A DNA stretch of 64,000 nucleotides from Megamerina dolium. Lineage: Eukaryota > Arthropoda > Insecta > Diptera > Megamerinidae. The stretch's first letter is position 1. The number at the start of each line of letters is the position of its first letter. The notes beneath the pieces are model-generated. The model ran no database searches. It saw only the letters and a program-made list of their open reading frames with translations, and was not told the DNA's origin. A program made the position numbers and the translations under genes. The stretch spans positions 9,411,540-9,475,539 of the forward strand of contig OY978525.1 in the NCBI GenBank assembly GCA_963854835.1. Reading direction: 5' to 3'. Shown in pieces: positions 1 through 11,451 of the stretch.

Positions 1-120
1 TAAAAAATGCAATGCCATCAGTGTCATTCAATTGAGTGTAATACAAAACAAAAGCCAACAATTTCGTGTTCGGTTAAATTTTACATAAATATTTTATTTC
101 TATTTTATCTGCATACTATT

Positions 121-142
121 TACATACATACATACATACATA
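121..142. repeat. (TACA)n microsatellite
   Basis: About five and a half uninterrupted TACA units. The surrounding first 300 bases are AT-rich with no recognisable gene or element. Confidence 0.85.
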
Positions 143-299
143 ATTATATGCACAAATGTATGTACATATTAATGATGCCAATCCCGAAATCCTGTTCAAA
201 TTATCGACAACTAATTTAACCAATAATAAGCATTGAAGTCGAAAAAATGTTGTTCGTCAGTATGCTTTATATGTGTATTAAGCTTACATAGATCAAGAT

Positions 300-1940
300 T
301 GTAAGATAAAGTTTTGAATATTTTTGATTTTTTGAAAATCGAATTTTAGTAAAAATTCAAATTAATTTCAATTACCTACCGATTTTTGTTTGAAAAAATT
401 CAAATATTATATATATAAATATGATAAAACTACAATTTTGAAGTTTCAAAATAGTTTCGAAAAACGTTAACGTATCCTTCATACGATTTTGACAAAATTT
501 GTTTAAAAAACCTAAACTTTTGTATAGAAACTATACGTATTTATGAAAGCAGCAACTTCAAATTTTTTAAGCACTACAATTTTGTTCGAAAAATATGATT
601 TTCAAAGTTACAGAATGATGGAACAAAAATTAATCATACCTTGCATATAAATTTTACAATTTTTTGTTTAAAAACTGAACATTTCGTATAGCAACTATGT
701 TTATTTATAAATGAAGTGATTTAAAATTTTGTGGGGATTACTATTTGACGAAAAATATAATATTTTCAGAGTTTTTGTAAAAATGCTCTGAAAAAATTGT
801 CAAATTTTGTCTAAAACACTGAACTTTTGTTATGCGAATATGTTTATTTATGAACAAAATATCTTCAAATTTCATAAGGAGTACGATTTTGGTGGAAAAA
901 TAAAATTTTCGAAGTTTCACATTAGTGTATTGAAATATAATCGTTATTTCCATACAAATTCTTAAATTTTTTATTATTATTTTTTTTAACAACATTTTAT
1001 ATAGGAACTATATTTATTTGTAAAGGAATTGACTTGAAAATTTACGGAGATTGATCTGTTAGTGTGAAAATAAGATTTTTGATGTTTCCATATATAATAA
1101 TTTTATGGTTTTTAGTTTGAAAATGAGTATTCAGAAAATTTTTTATATAAATATTTTGATTTTGAATGTTTAGTTTAGAACTAAATATCAACAAATTTCG
1201 AATAAACTACGATTCTGCTCCCGGATTTTATAAAAAAAATTTTGTATAAAAATTTTTTTAAAAAAACAATTTTGTTTTGGAACTATGTTAATTTATGAAC
1301 GAATAGACTTAAATTTGTTGTGAGGATTATGATTTTAGCTAAAAATACGATTTTCCAAATTTTATAATAATACATCCCCAAATAATGGTAGCATTTTTAA
1401 AAATTTTTTTGAAAAACCCAATATTTTGTTCTGGGGAAAATGTTTATTTACTAATGGAGACACTTCAAATTTTGTATACATAATAATTTTAATGAGAAAA
1501 TAAGTTTTCCCATATTTTGGGATGATGCATTAAAAAAATAATCGTATCTTTTTGATTTTTATTGAAAATACTAAATATTTTGTAGGGAGACTATGTTTAT
1601 TTATAAAGATATTATCTCAAAATTTTGTACGAACTACTATTTTTAGAAAAAAAAAATCAGATAACATTCACAATAGTTTGTCAAATTTTATTTGAAATAA
1701 TTCAAAATTTTTCATTTACGATTTGTTTACGATTTAACAGTCAAATTAACTTCTGATCAAAAACCAGCTAGAAACATTTTTTTTTAATGTGCTTATTTAT
1801 GAATGAAGAGACTTTAAATTTTGCCTGAAGTATTTTTTTGGTGAACAACCATGATTCTCAAAATTTCATTAAGATTTGTTTACGATTTAACAGTCAAATT
1901 AACTTCTGATCATAAACTAGCTAGAAAATTTTTTTTTTAA
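300..1940 (+). repeat. Family A tandem array, degenerate units of about 160 bp
   Basis: Recurring blocks in fixed order: a run like AACTTTTGTATRGAAACTATG, then TTTATTTATGAANGAA, then CTTCAAATTTTGT, then a weakly conserved stretch with GTTTCA. Units are heavily diverged but the order and spacing (about 160 bases) persist. This is the oldest-looking part of family A. The last two units share a CAAATTAACTTCTGATCA block (near 1743 and 1892) followed by AGCTAGAAA. No coding potential is evident; short ORFs here follow the repeat. Confidence 0.7.
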
Positions 1941-3060
1941 AAGTGTTTAACTAATTAAAAGTTTATTTATTTATGTTTTTTATGTATTATAAATGACAAT
2001 AATATAATAATATTGACATTAATCTTCCACTACTCTCGCGATTGTGTTGAGGGCTCAGCAAGAGGTTCAGAATTTTGCATCCCTAGTACTTATGCATAAG
2101 CTGTACTGTATTTTTGGCACCTGTTACCAAAATAAAATAAACATATTAAGCAAATAACAAAAAACAAAAGACAAACAAAATAATACAATACAAACAAGCA
2201 AACAAAAAAAAATAAAAAATAACAAAAAAAATTGTTTACAAAAATTAAATAGAATAATTCATGAAGACAAATATTTTAAATCAAGATATTTGTTAAAATA
2301 TGTTTTAAACAAAAATATTTTTTTATATATATTAATTATGAAATTGATTGATCTAAGTAATTTTTAATACATTTTTATGAATTTTATCCTTTAAATGTGA
2401 GACATAAAGGTTTGAAATAATTTTAGGAAATTATTATTATGGGCACAATTTTGCTTGATAAATGTTCAAATAAAAAAATTAGCTCAGAAGAATATTTATT
2501 CAATAAAAAGCTCTTACAAAAATTATGTGGACATAAAAAAAATTCTAAAATTATATAGCTTTTTTTCAACAAGTCTAATATAGAGCTTTATGATTCAGTT
2601 TTTTACTTTACAATAAGATAAATTTTCTAAATTACCACAAAATTCCAACCAATTTTTCAAATAACCCAAATAAATTTTTTTGCAAAAAAATAAAATTTCT
2701 TTGTTTAAAAATCACGTTTCATAATTCTCATAATTTTAGATTGAAAAACAAGAGTATACAAATATATAGCTGCCATTCAGCTTCTTGATATTTGTGCTCT
2801 CTTCAAAAGCACTTTTATTCCCACGCAATTAAAATAGACTGTACATGTCTATGTATTTATATCGGTACAATAAGATATAAATAAAAGAAAATATTAAAAA
2901 AAAATTCTAATATATAGACACAACGAAAATGTATGTAGATAAATAGTAGGTTGCGGAAACACGGGCCCAAAAAAGTAAGCACACACCAACACAAAAAAAT
3001 ATATAAGCAAAAAAAAAAATCGAAATTATTAGACAATTTATTCTGTTGGTTGCAGTATGC
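1941..3060. other. AT-rich stretch, nothing recognised
   Basis: Mostly A/T-rich sequence with A-rich runs around 2160-2230. One less AT-rich patch near 2030-2110 matches nothing I know. No element ends, no convincing ORF. Confidence 0.5.
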
Positions 3061-3068
3061 AAAAATTA

Positions 3069-3130
3069 ATATATTGGTCTGTCGGAAAAGTCTTGACGTA
3101 TTTTGCAATAATTGGTATTACACATTTTTT
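3069..3130 (+). mobile_element. Possible mariner-like terminal fragment
   Basis: The string TTGGTCTGTCGGAAAAGTCT, followed by GACGTATTTTG, resembles the terminal repeat style of some mariner lineages (GTCGAAAAAGTC-type ends). No matching opposite end or transposase remnant was found nearby, so this is a suggestion only. Confidence 0.25.
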
Positions 3131-3499
3131 TACTCGACGCTTTTATAAATGGGACTTGACAATTACTCAAAATACGCGTCATGATTTTTACGACAACGCA
3201 AAAATTTATCGGCGTGTGGACGGCATCGATAGGAATCGTACTTTGGATCATATACTGTACACATCAGTGTATATCATAGTCGTAGCTATATAATGGATAG
3301 TACATCCACATATTATTATGGTATCATTTGTGTTATATTGTTTAAGGGAAATACCTATACGCTTCGTTAGTCTATTGTCGCCATGATTTCTATTTTGTTG
3401 TATTATTTCTCTTATTTTGGCAGCAATTAGAAGATAAATCTAAATGTATGAAGTAAAAGTACAAAATGATCTAAAACGAGATATCTTAATCGGTATTTT

Positions 3500-5650
3500 T
3501 TTAGGGGGTGGGGGGTAAGATCAACATTATTTTGAGTTACCCCTTTTTTTCAATGAAACATAATGAAATTTAATGAAAAATCCCTTACTTTTCGTTTCCA
3601 TAATATTGAATAGTTGAAAATAATTAGTAATTAAGTCAAATTTATCGAATTTAACTTTAAAAAATGCAATTTTTGTATAGAGATTATGTTGATTTATGAT
3701 CAGATTAACTTCAGATTTTGCATAGTATACTTTTTTCATAAACAAATTTGATTCCTAAACTTTCAAAATGATACATTTCGAAATAATCCCACATTCCATA
3801 TAAATTTGACGAATTGCACTTTTAAAAATGCAAGTTTTATATGGAAACTATGTCGATTGATGAACGAATTTTACTCTTAAAAATTCAAGTTGTTTTATAT
3901 GCTAACTATTTCGATTGATGAACGAAATAACTTCAAACTTTGTATAGAGTGCCACTTTGATAAAAAAAAAAATGTATTTCAAAATTTCAGAATAATGTAT
4001 AGATTTATATGGAAATTATGTTAATATATATATAAAATAACTTCAAATTTTGTTCAAAGTATTACTTTTATAAAAAAATTAGATTCTCAAAGTTATATTG
4101 CATAATAATTGCAAATTGATCGAATTACATTTTAAAAAACTAACATCGATTTATGAACGGAATGATTTGAAATTTTGTATCGAGTTCTACTTATATAAAA
4201 AAATGTTATTAATAAAGTTTCAAAATGATATATTGCATAAAAATGGCAAATTGGACAAATTTCATTTTAAAAAACTAACATTTTGTATGGAGAATAGATT
4301 GACATTTTAATGGAATCACTTCAAATTTTGTATAGAAGTCTACTTACATAAAAAAAATTAGATTCTCAAAGTTTCCGAATAATTCATTGCAAAATAATGC
4401 AAAATAATCAAATTGCATTTTAAAAACCCAACATTTTGTAGGGGAACTCTTTCGATTATAAACAGAAAAACTTTAAATTCAATGCAAAGTATTACTTTCA
4501 TAAAAAAATTAGATTCTCAAAATTTCAGAATGATTCATAGTATAATAATGAAAAATTGATCGATTTTCATTTAGAAAAAAATAACATTTTGTATGGAGAC
4601 AATGTCGATTTATATACTACCAAATGACTTCAATTTTAGTTAGAATATTACGTTCACAAAAAAATTCTTAAATTCTCTGAATTTCAGAATAATACATTGC
4701 ATAATGATGAAAAATTAATCGATTTTCATTTTAAAAACCTACCATTTTGTATGAAGATTATATCTATTTATAAATGCAATGTCGTTAAATTTTGTATAGA
4801 ATTTAAATTTCATAAAAAGCTTTTTTTCTCAAAGTTTCAGAAAGATACATTGCAAAATAATGGTACCTTCCATAAAAATTTGTCGATTTTCACATTCAAA
4901 AATTCAATTTTCGTATGAAGATTATATTGAATTATGAACAGAATGACGTCAAATTTTGTAAAGTGTTTTGGTTTCCTAAGAAAATTTGATTCTCAATGTT
5001 TCAGAATGATGCATTACAAAATAATAGTACCTTCCATACAAATTTGTCGTTTTTGACTTTCGAAAATTCAAATTTCGTATGAACATTATATTGAATTATG
5101 AACAGAATGACTTCAAATTTTGTAAAGAGTGTTACTTTCCTAAGAAAATTTGAATCTCAAAGTTTCAGAGTGATGCATTACAAAATAATAGTACCTTCCA
5201 TACAAATTTGTCGATTTTGACTTTCGAAAATTCAATTTTCGTATGAACATTATATTGAATTATGAGCAGAATGACTTCAAATTTTGTAAAGAGTGTTACT
5301 TTCCTAAGAAAATTTGAATCTCAAAGTTTCAGAGTGATGCATTACAAAATAATAGTACCTTCCATACAAATTTGTCGATTTTGACTTTCGAAAATTCAAT
5401 TTTCGTATGAACATTATATTGAATTATGAGCAGAATGACTTCAAATTTTGTAAAGAGTGTTACTTTCCTAAGAAAATTTGAAACTCAAAGTTTCAGAATG
5501 ATACATTGCAAAATTTATTGGTACTTCTCATACAAAATTTTTGATTTTTATTTTTAACAATTATTATTTTCTTGGGGACTATATTTTATTTTTTTTAATT
5601 TTGTGTATATATATTTTTGTTATTTTAGAGGTAAATATATTCAAAATTTC
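3500..5650 (+). repeat. Family A tandem array with a homogeneous 164-bp section
   Basis: Same block order as the array at 300-1940. The portion 4860-5520 is much more uniform: the block TAGTACCTTCCATACAAATT recurs at about 5025, 5189 and 5353, giving a 164-base period, and each unit keeps the order CTTCCATACAAATTTGTCG, GACTTTCGAAAATTCAA, TTATATTGAATTATGA, GACTTCAAATTTTGTAAAG, CTCAAAGTTTCAGA. The high identity between these units suggests recent local amplification or gene-conversion-like homogenisation. ORFs here (e.g. 4098-4310, 4697-4918) are repeat artefacts. Confidence 0.85.
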
Positions 5651-6648
5651 CATTTGAGAGATCTTATTTAGTTTCTTGTTGGAATAAAATTTTTTTTTAC
5701 CATATTCTATTATTTAAAAATGCGTTAGTTTCCGCACATGCTCCAAATATTGCCAGCAATGCAACGTCTACCTTAAATTTTTGCCTCCCATATATATAGT
5801 TCGCCATTTTTATTTTCTCTACAATATTATCTAGTGTACTAGTATGAGCCACTCAATACGATATACGGTACGCCTTTGTATATTAATAGCATTACTAGTT
5901 ATTAAAATTAAGCAAAATAGAAAAATACCTACATAGACAGACATTAAGTATAATCATAATGCCATATATTAACTGCCAAATAACAGCACCTACAATAATT
6001 TTTAATGTCATCAGTGTTTTGTGCTTCGGGCTGAATAGCGAAAAAAAAAGGAAGTACTTGGATAGTAAGTAGTACTCATACGTATGTAGTTATAAAATCA
6101 TAAACCATAGAGGAAATACTATACAACACGTACCAAATATAACAACAACAACAACACTACTCATAATTTTCATATAAAATGTCTTTAATTTTATTTTCAT
6201 CGTATTTTTCTTCTTAGCATTTCACCTTTAACAGTGTATTGGGTACGTTTTAATAATTTTATTGTATTAAATGTTGTTTACTTGCTTGCTGCTTTCTTGC
6301 TATGTACGAGTATAATAATGGGTAATAGCAATAGCAATTCAAAAGGTTCCATTTAGTCGGTTAACTATGTGAATGTGTAAATTGTGTATGTTATAAACAA
6401 CTAGCAATGAGCTAACAACAACAGCAAAAGCTAAATCAAAGTGGAATATATAAATACGCATATGTATGTATGGTATATAATTTTAAATCAGTGAGACTAA
6501 TGACCTTAAAGCACGATTCTCTTCTATGTACATATGTAGTATATAACTAGGTATAAAGTGAAATAACGACCACACTACAATAACAATGAGCTAAGAACAA
6601 TAAGAATTATGTACGCATCTATACACATAACATATACCAAAGTAATTT
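5651..6648. other. Intergenic, nothing recognised
   Basis: AT-rich, with scattered TATGTA/ACAACA simple motifs (for example CAACAACAACAAC near 6143). No element ends or coding region identified. Confidence 0.5.
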
Positions 6649-6709
6649 TTTTTTTCAAACTACTGCTGCCATTTATATATCAGGTCGGGTAGTTCTGGGA
6701 CCGCCCTCG
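6649..6709 (-). mobile_element. Mariner terminal fragment (solo 5' end)
   Basis: The last 61 bases before the TA at 6710-6711 match the right end of the mariner at 41672-42894: a T-rich run, CAAACTACTGCTGCC, then GGTCGGGTAGTTCTGGGACC and GCCCTCG. Only the terminal repeat plus a little adjacent leader remains. Orientation follows the 41.7-kb copy, whose transposase is on the minus strand. It is either an internal-deletion remnant or a truncated copy. Confidence 0.8.
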
Positions 6710-6989
6710 TATATTAGACGTATATAAGTGTGTAATAGTCATTACTATATAATATTAATTACTATTGCTTCTGTCTAATATGAGAATACATAGTATGATG
6801 GCTAATGTGTATAATATTTATAAAATAACAACAATAATAATACAAGTGTGAAAAATAGCAGATTTTTGCAATGTTGCTGTTGACTCACTCTACTATGTAT
6901 AGATACATCCAAGCAGGTACAGTATTAGTAGGCATATACTAAATAATTCACGTAATGTAATGTTTTCAAAAAAAAAAAAATTAAGAAAA

Positions 6990-8210
6990 ATTAAATTTTG
7001 AACCTATAGACTGCAAAGAAACTTTCGCAAATTCTTATTCCAGTATAGTTTGCATTCATTTTGGGGACAACATATGAAGGCATCTCCGAAACACGATTTT
7101 TGTTAAGTTTTGTATGGACATCATGGTTATATATCACAATGGAAGCTCTTAAAATTTTATATGGAGTGTTATTTTGACAAAAAAAAAAATAAGATTCCCA
7201 AATTTGCAAAATATAAAATAATAGTACCTTTAATAGAAAATTATCGAATTTTTGTTCTAAAATTTCTAAATTTTATATTGTAGAATGATATCAAATTTGA
7301 TGTAATATGCTATTTTGATAAAGATTAAAGTCACATAATAATGGATTAAAAAATACGAATATCTTCAATATAGAAATGTCAAATTTCGCAATAAAACATG
7401 CAAATTTTATATGGTGACTATATTTATTTGCAAACGTAATCCATTCTAATTTTGTGTAAAGCACTATTTTGGTGAACAATTAAAATTACCACGATTTCAG
7501 AATAATACATTGAAAAATAATAATAGCTTTCATACAATTTTCAAGAATTTTGGTGAAAAAATGATGAATTTGTTTCAAAACTATGTTTAATTGTGAACGA
7601 ATTCACTTTAAACTTTGTATAGAGTATTATTGCCATGAAAATTAAAGTTACAGAATATTGAGTTGAAAAATAGTTGTACCATCAATAAAAAAATTATTGA
7701 ATGTTGCTTAAAAAATGCAACTTTTGTATGGAGACTACATTTATATATTTACGGAATGAGTTTAAATTTTGTGTGTAGTACAATTTTCTTCAAAAAATTC
7801 AATTTCGAAAGTTTGAGAGCGATACATTGAAAAATAATAACAACTACCATATAAATTTGTCAAATTTCATTTAAAAAAATTCAAATTTTGTATGAAGACA
7901 ATGTTGATCTATGAATGGAATGACTTCAAATTTTGTTTAAAGCAATTTTTCATAAAAAAATACGATTCTCAAAATTTCATAAGGATGCATTGCAAAATAA
8001 TAGTACTTTTCTTAGTATAAATTCAAGATTTGCATGGAGAAATTTTAGATTGATGAACGAAATGATTTCAAATTTTTGTCTAAAGTAATATTTTTATCAA
8101 AAAACACCGATTCTCAAAATTTCATAAATATAAATTGCAAAATAATGGTACTTTCCATACAAATTTCAATATTTTTATTTTACAAAATGAATATTGATGA
8201 ATGCATTCTT
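6990..8210 (+). repeat. Family A tandem array
   Basis: Degenerate units of about 160 bases with CAAATTTTGTATGGAGAC, TTTATTTATGAAYG, CTTCAAATTTTGT and ATTGMAAAATAATAGTACC blocks in the same order as at 3500-5650. Short minus-strand ORFs (6991-7209, 7291-7479) have no recognised similarity and follow the repeat. Confidence 0.75.
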
Positions 8211-8630
8211 CGTTCTCAATAAATCGATATAGCAATTATAATGCAAATAAACAAACTCAGAAATAGTCATGTTCAAATACTGACATGAATACAAAGACAC
8301 ATCGTTACTAGCCTCATAAACTAGTTAATTGTATTGTATATACTCGTAGTCTGTTACTAACACGCAATGTGTACATAGAAATGATTAGGTATTCATTATA
8401 TAAATATGTATTTAATGTGTACAATTACATTACAATAGATGATGAAGTGTTAAGAATCATTACGTATGTATTATATGCATATACGTATGCACATTAGTTA
8501 TGGGAGAGCGCATGAATTTTCAATATCGACACACAAAATTCACATATTTTGTAAGGTTTCATGAAAATGATCGAATCATCGTATGCTGGTAATAGAATGG
8601 TGTAAATAGTGCCCACTCGAGATTCAAGTT
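8211..8630. other. Intergenic, nothing recognised
   Basis: AT-rich with TATGTA-type simple motifs. No element termini or coding region seen. Confidence 0.45.
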
Positions 8631-8762
8631 TAAAAAAATGCAAGAAAAATCGACAATTAACCCCACTACTACTCAAGAGTTGCCCATAGAAGGGTAAAAT
8701 GTATAATCACTACAATTAATTCTTTACCACAAACACTTCGCCCAATCATATTAACTTCTTAA

Positions 8763-9473
8763 GGGGTTATATACCTTTTTCTCCAGAGAAATACAGGGTT
8801 TTTATTTATTTTTTTTAAGCATGTTACCATTGTTTTATTCAAATAAGTAAATTCATATAAAATTTCGAGTGAAAATTTTAATAATTGTGGAAGTTATAGT
8901 CCTTGCCGCAGAACTCCTTTTTTCAGTAGTGGCTAACGGTGAGCATGAAAACAAGGAAACGGCTCAACTGAAAAAAAAAAGAAAAATTACGTTAGTATAT
9001 AGTGTTACCTAGTTCATAAAACGAAGGATTTTACGAAAAAAAAAATTTTACAGTTACGGTGATGTTTTTTTCAAAAAAGTCGATTTTTCGAGGTCGAATA
9101 ATTTAGTTTTTTGCCCAAAAAAAAAATAGAAAAATTATTCGAAAATAAAATTCCTTCGTTCACGAACTAGCTATTGTATATACAAACAATCTGCCAAAAT
9201 TTCAAATCGATCGATGTAGTGGTTACCGAGATATCGTGTTCACCGCAATGACCTTTTCTCAAAAATGCGATTCCGAGATAATCGCGTTTAAAGTGTTTTA
9301 GGTGGACATTAGGTAGTTATGGACACCGCGCGCTATGAACGGCTGTATCTTAGGTTCTAGTGCCCCGATCTCTATAAAATTTTGCAGAAAAATTGTTAAA
9401 AGTATGTACATCAAAAAAAAAAATTCATAAAATTTTTTTCGATTTTTTAAGCCAGAAAAAGGTATATAACCCC
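8763..9473. mobile_element. Probable piggyBac-type MITE (TTAA target sites)
   Basis: A 711-base element with inverted ends: GGGGTTATATACCTTTTTCT at the left and its complement at the right (ends at 9473), flanked directly by TTAA at 8759-8762 and 9474-9477. A TTAA target-site duplication with ends starting GGGG/CCCC is the piggyBac pattern. The interior has no recognisable transposase, so this is a non-autonomous copy. It sits inside a family D array. Caveat: the palindromic CTTAAG could instead be part of the terminal repeat. Confidence 0.65.
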
Positions 9474-9819
9474 TTAAGAGCGCCATCCTAGAAAATAAAC
9501 CAAAATACATGTGAAAATAGATGAAAAATCACACAGCTGCCTAGGAGTCATCTCTAGAGAGGTAAAATGTATGATTGCCTCCACAAATTTTTCATCCGTA
9601 AAATTTTCTCTAAACACACTAATCCTCTACCTTTACGGGTTAGGTCGAGTTCCTTATAAAATTGATTTAAAACCTAAATTGAAAATCGACAAATAATACC
9701 ACCCTAGAAGGGAGGGATGCATTAAATTTTACTCAACAACATTTCCCCGAAACATCCTTACTATCTATCTACACGTTTTATGGGGGCTCTCCTACAAAAT
9801 TAACATTTTTATTAAATTC

Positions 9820-10210
9820 GTGCGGCAGCTTATCTGACTAATAGGCTAACTTGGCTGAAATGGAACTCAAGTCGGACAAAGCTACTGCTAAAATTGAATA
9901 AGCTGGATATTAGAAGGACAATCGGTGTCCTAACAGGTCATTGCCTAATTGGTAGGCACGCCAGTAGACTAGGGGTACCGCATTATGAACATTGTAGGAG
10001 TTGTTAAGAGGAAGATGAAAAAGAAACCGCAGAACATCTTCTGTGCGGGTGCTTGGCTCTGAATCATTACCCAAATAGCTAACATAAAATTAACCAAGTT
10101 GATATTGTTTATTAAATCGTCAGGATGGTTTAAGAAGGACCAAGTAGGATTAGGACTAGTTTCCGTGTGTGCGTCATATGACAGCCACCTTAACTACCTA
10201 CCAACCAACC
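9820..10210 (+). mobile_element. LINE 3' end fragment with target-site duplication
   Basis: The piece is flanked by a perfect 10-base duplication, TATTAAATTC, at 9810-9819 and 10211-10220. From about 9903 the plus strand reads a C-terminal tail typical of I/Jockey/LOA-type LINE ORF2 proteins: a GVLTGHCLIGRHASRLGVP segment followed by a cysteine-rich HCRSC ... EHLLCGC motif after the RNase H-like region. In-frame stops interrupt it (one directly after HCRSC). The 3' end is a CCAACCAACC-type tail. It is 5'-truncated, non-functional and inserted in a family D array. Confidence 0.7.
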
Positions 10211-10855
10211 TATTAAATTCATTTTCACCACTACCAGTATTTCCGTAGAGGAATACTATATATGACCAACCTCTATTTATTTTTCAACGCCAACATTTTC
10301 TCCAAACACACTTACCTCCTATCTCTATCCCTTAGGAGAGCTTCCCTATAAAAGAATACCCTAAGAACTCTTGAAAATCGTCAAATAACTCTATAGCTTC
10401 TCAGGAGTTGCCTTTAGAAAGGTAAAGTGTAAGACCAACCCTAATTAATTTTCTCTCTTCAACATTTTACCGGAACAGAGTCACTTCCGTCTTCATTCCC
10501 TATGGGGCCGTCCATGCAAAATTGAAATATTTATTATGAAAATGGCCCTCACCGCTCGTAGGATGCCCCTAGAGGGACAAATATATCACCGACCCGAATT
10601 AAATTTTCCTCCTTAATATATTACCAGAACATGCATACTCCCTCCATCCCTTATGGGGTCGTCCCTGTAAAATTGATGTCTTTTTTTTTTTATAAAAATC
10701 GCTCTCATCGCTCCCAGGATATCCCTAGAGGTATCAAATATATGACCGACCTTCATTCATTTTTGCTTCCAAACATTTTTCCTCAACATACTTACTTTCT
10801 ATATTCACTTGTTAAAAAGCCTGCCATACAGGCTCTTTCATTCAATTCTAATTAA

Positions 10856-11249
10856 TATAGTATGTATTATTGTCAGCATTATGACGTACTTTGGTATAGT
10901 CCGCCCAGTAATTTTGATTGGCAATTGATAACAAATTATTATAATAATAGTGGTTGGGTAACAAAGTGCTTCCATAATTAGAAAAATTATACGAAATAAA
11001 TACATCTATAGTGATTATGATTAATCAATTTAAAGTGCCATTAAATACGTAATTGGTAATTTGAGACATAAAATGACTGGTTCGTGTGCGTCTGCAGCAT
11101 TCCAAATAGGTACTTATTTACATATCATACTATGGTATATATTACAATTAAATGCCATAGATGCCGGTTTAAGTGGTAAATGCATGTAATTTAAAATAAA
11201 TTTATGATAAAAACCTACTTTAAAATAATATAAATTTAATGAAAACATA
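10856..11249. other. Intergenic, nothing recognised
   Basis: AT-rich; no coding sequence or repeat structure recognised. Confidence 0.45.
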
Positions 11250-11380
11250 TGAGGGTGGTCCCAGAACTACTCGACCTGACATATAGGTGGCGGCAGTAGT
11301 TTGAAAAAAAAAAAAATTTGGTGAAAAGTGGCAACCTTAAAAAACATATGTTTTAAGTTTCAAGGCGCCAAGTTGTTTAG

Positions 11381-11411
<31 letters not shown>

Positions 11412-11451
11412 GGAGCCATCGAGAATTAACGACCTCAGTGAATTTGTAAAC

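Larger units (their letters stand above)
8630..10855 (+). repeat. Family D tandem array, units of about 150-160 bp, with two nested insertions
   Basis: Units carry, in order, GAGAGGTAAAATGTATGA-like, CATTAATTTTTC-like, CAACATTTC, CATACTTACYTCC, CCCTTATGGGG and CCTACAAAATTGA blocks. The AGAGGTAAA-type block recurs near 9558, 9708, 10242, 10418, 10570 and 10729, which gives spacings of about 150-160 bases where no insertion intervenes. The array is interrupted by a TTAA-flanked MITE (8763-9473) and by a LINE 3' fragment (9820-10210), so the array predates both. Family D recurs at 31.15-31.96, 43.8-44.3, 55.0-55.6 and 57.6-58.6 kb. Confidence 0.75.
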
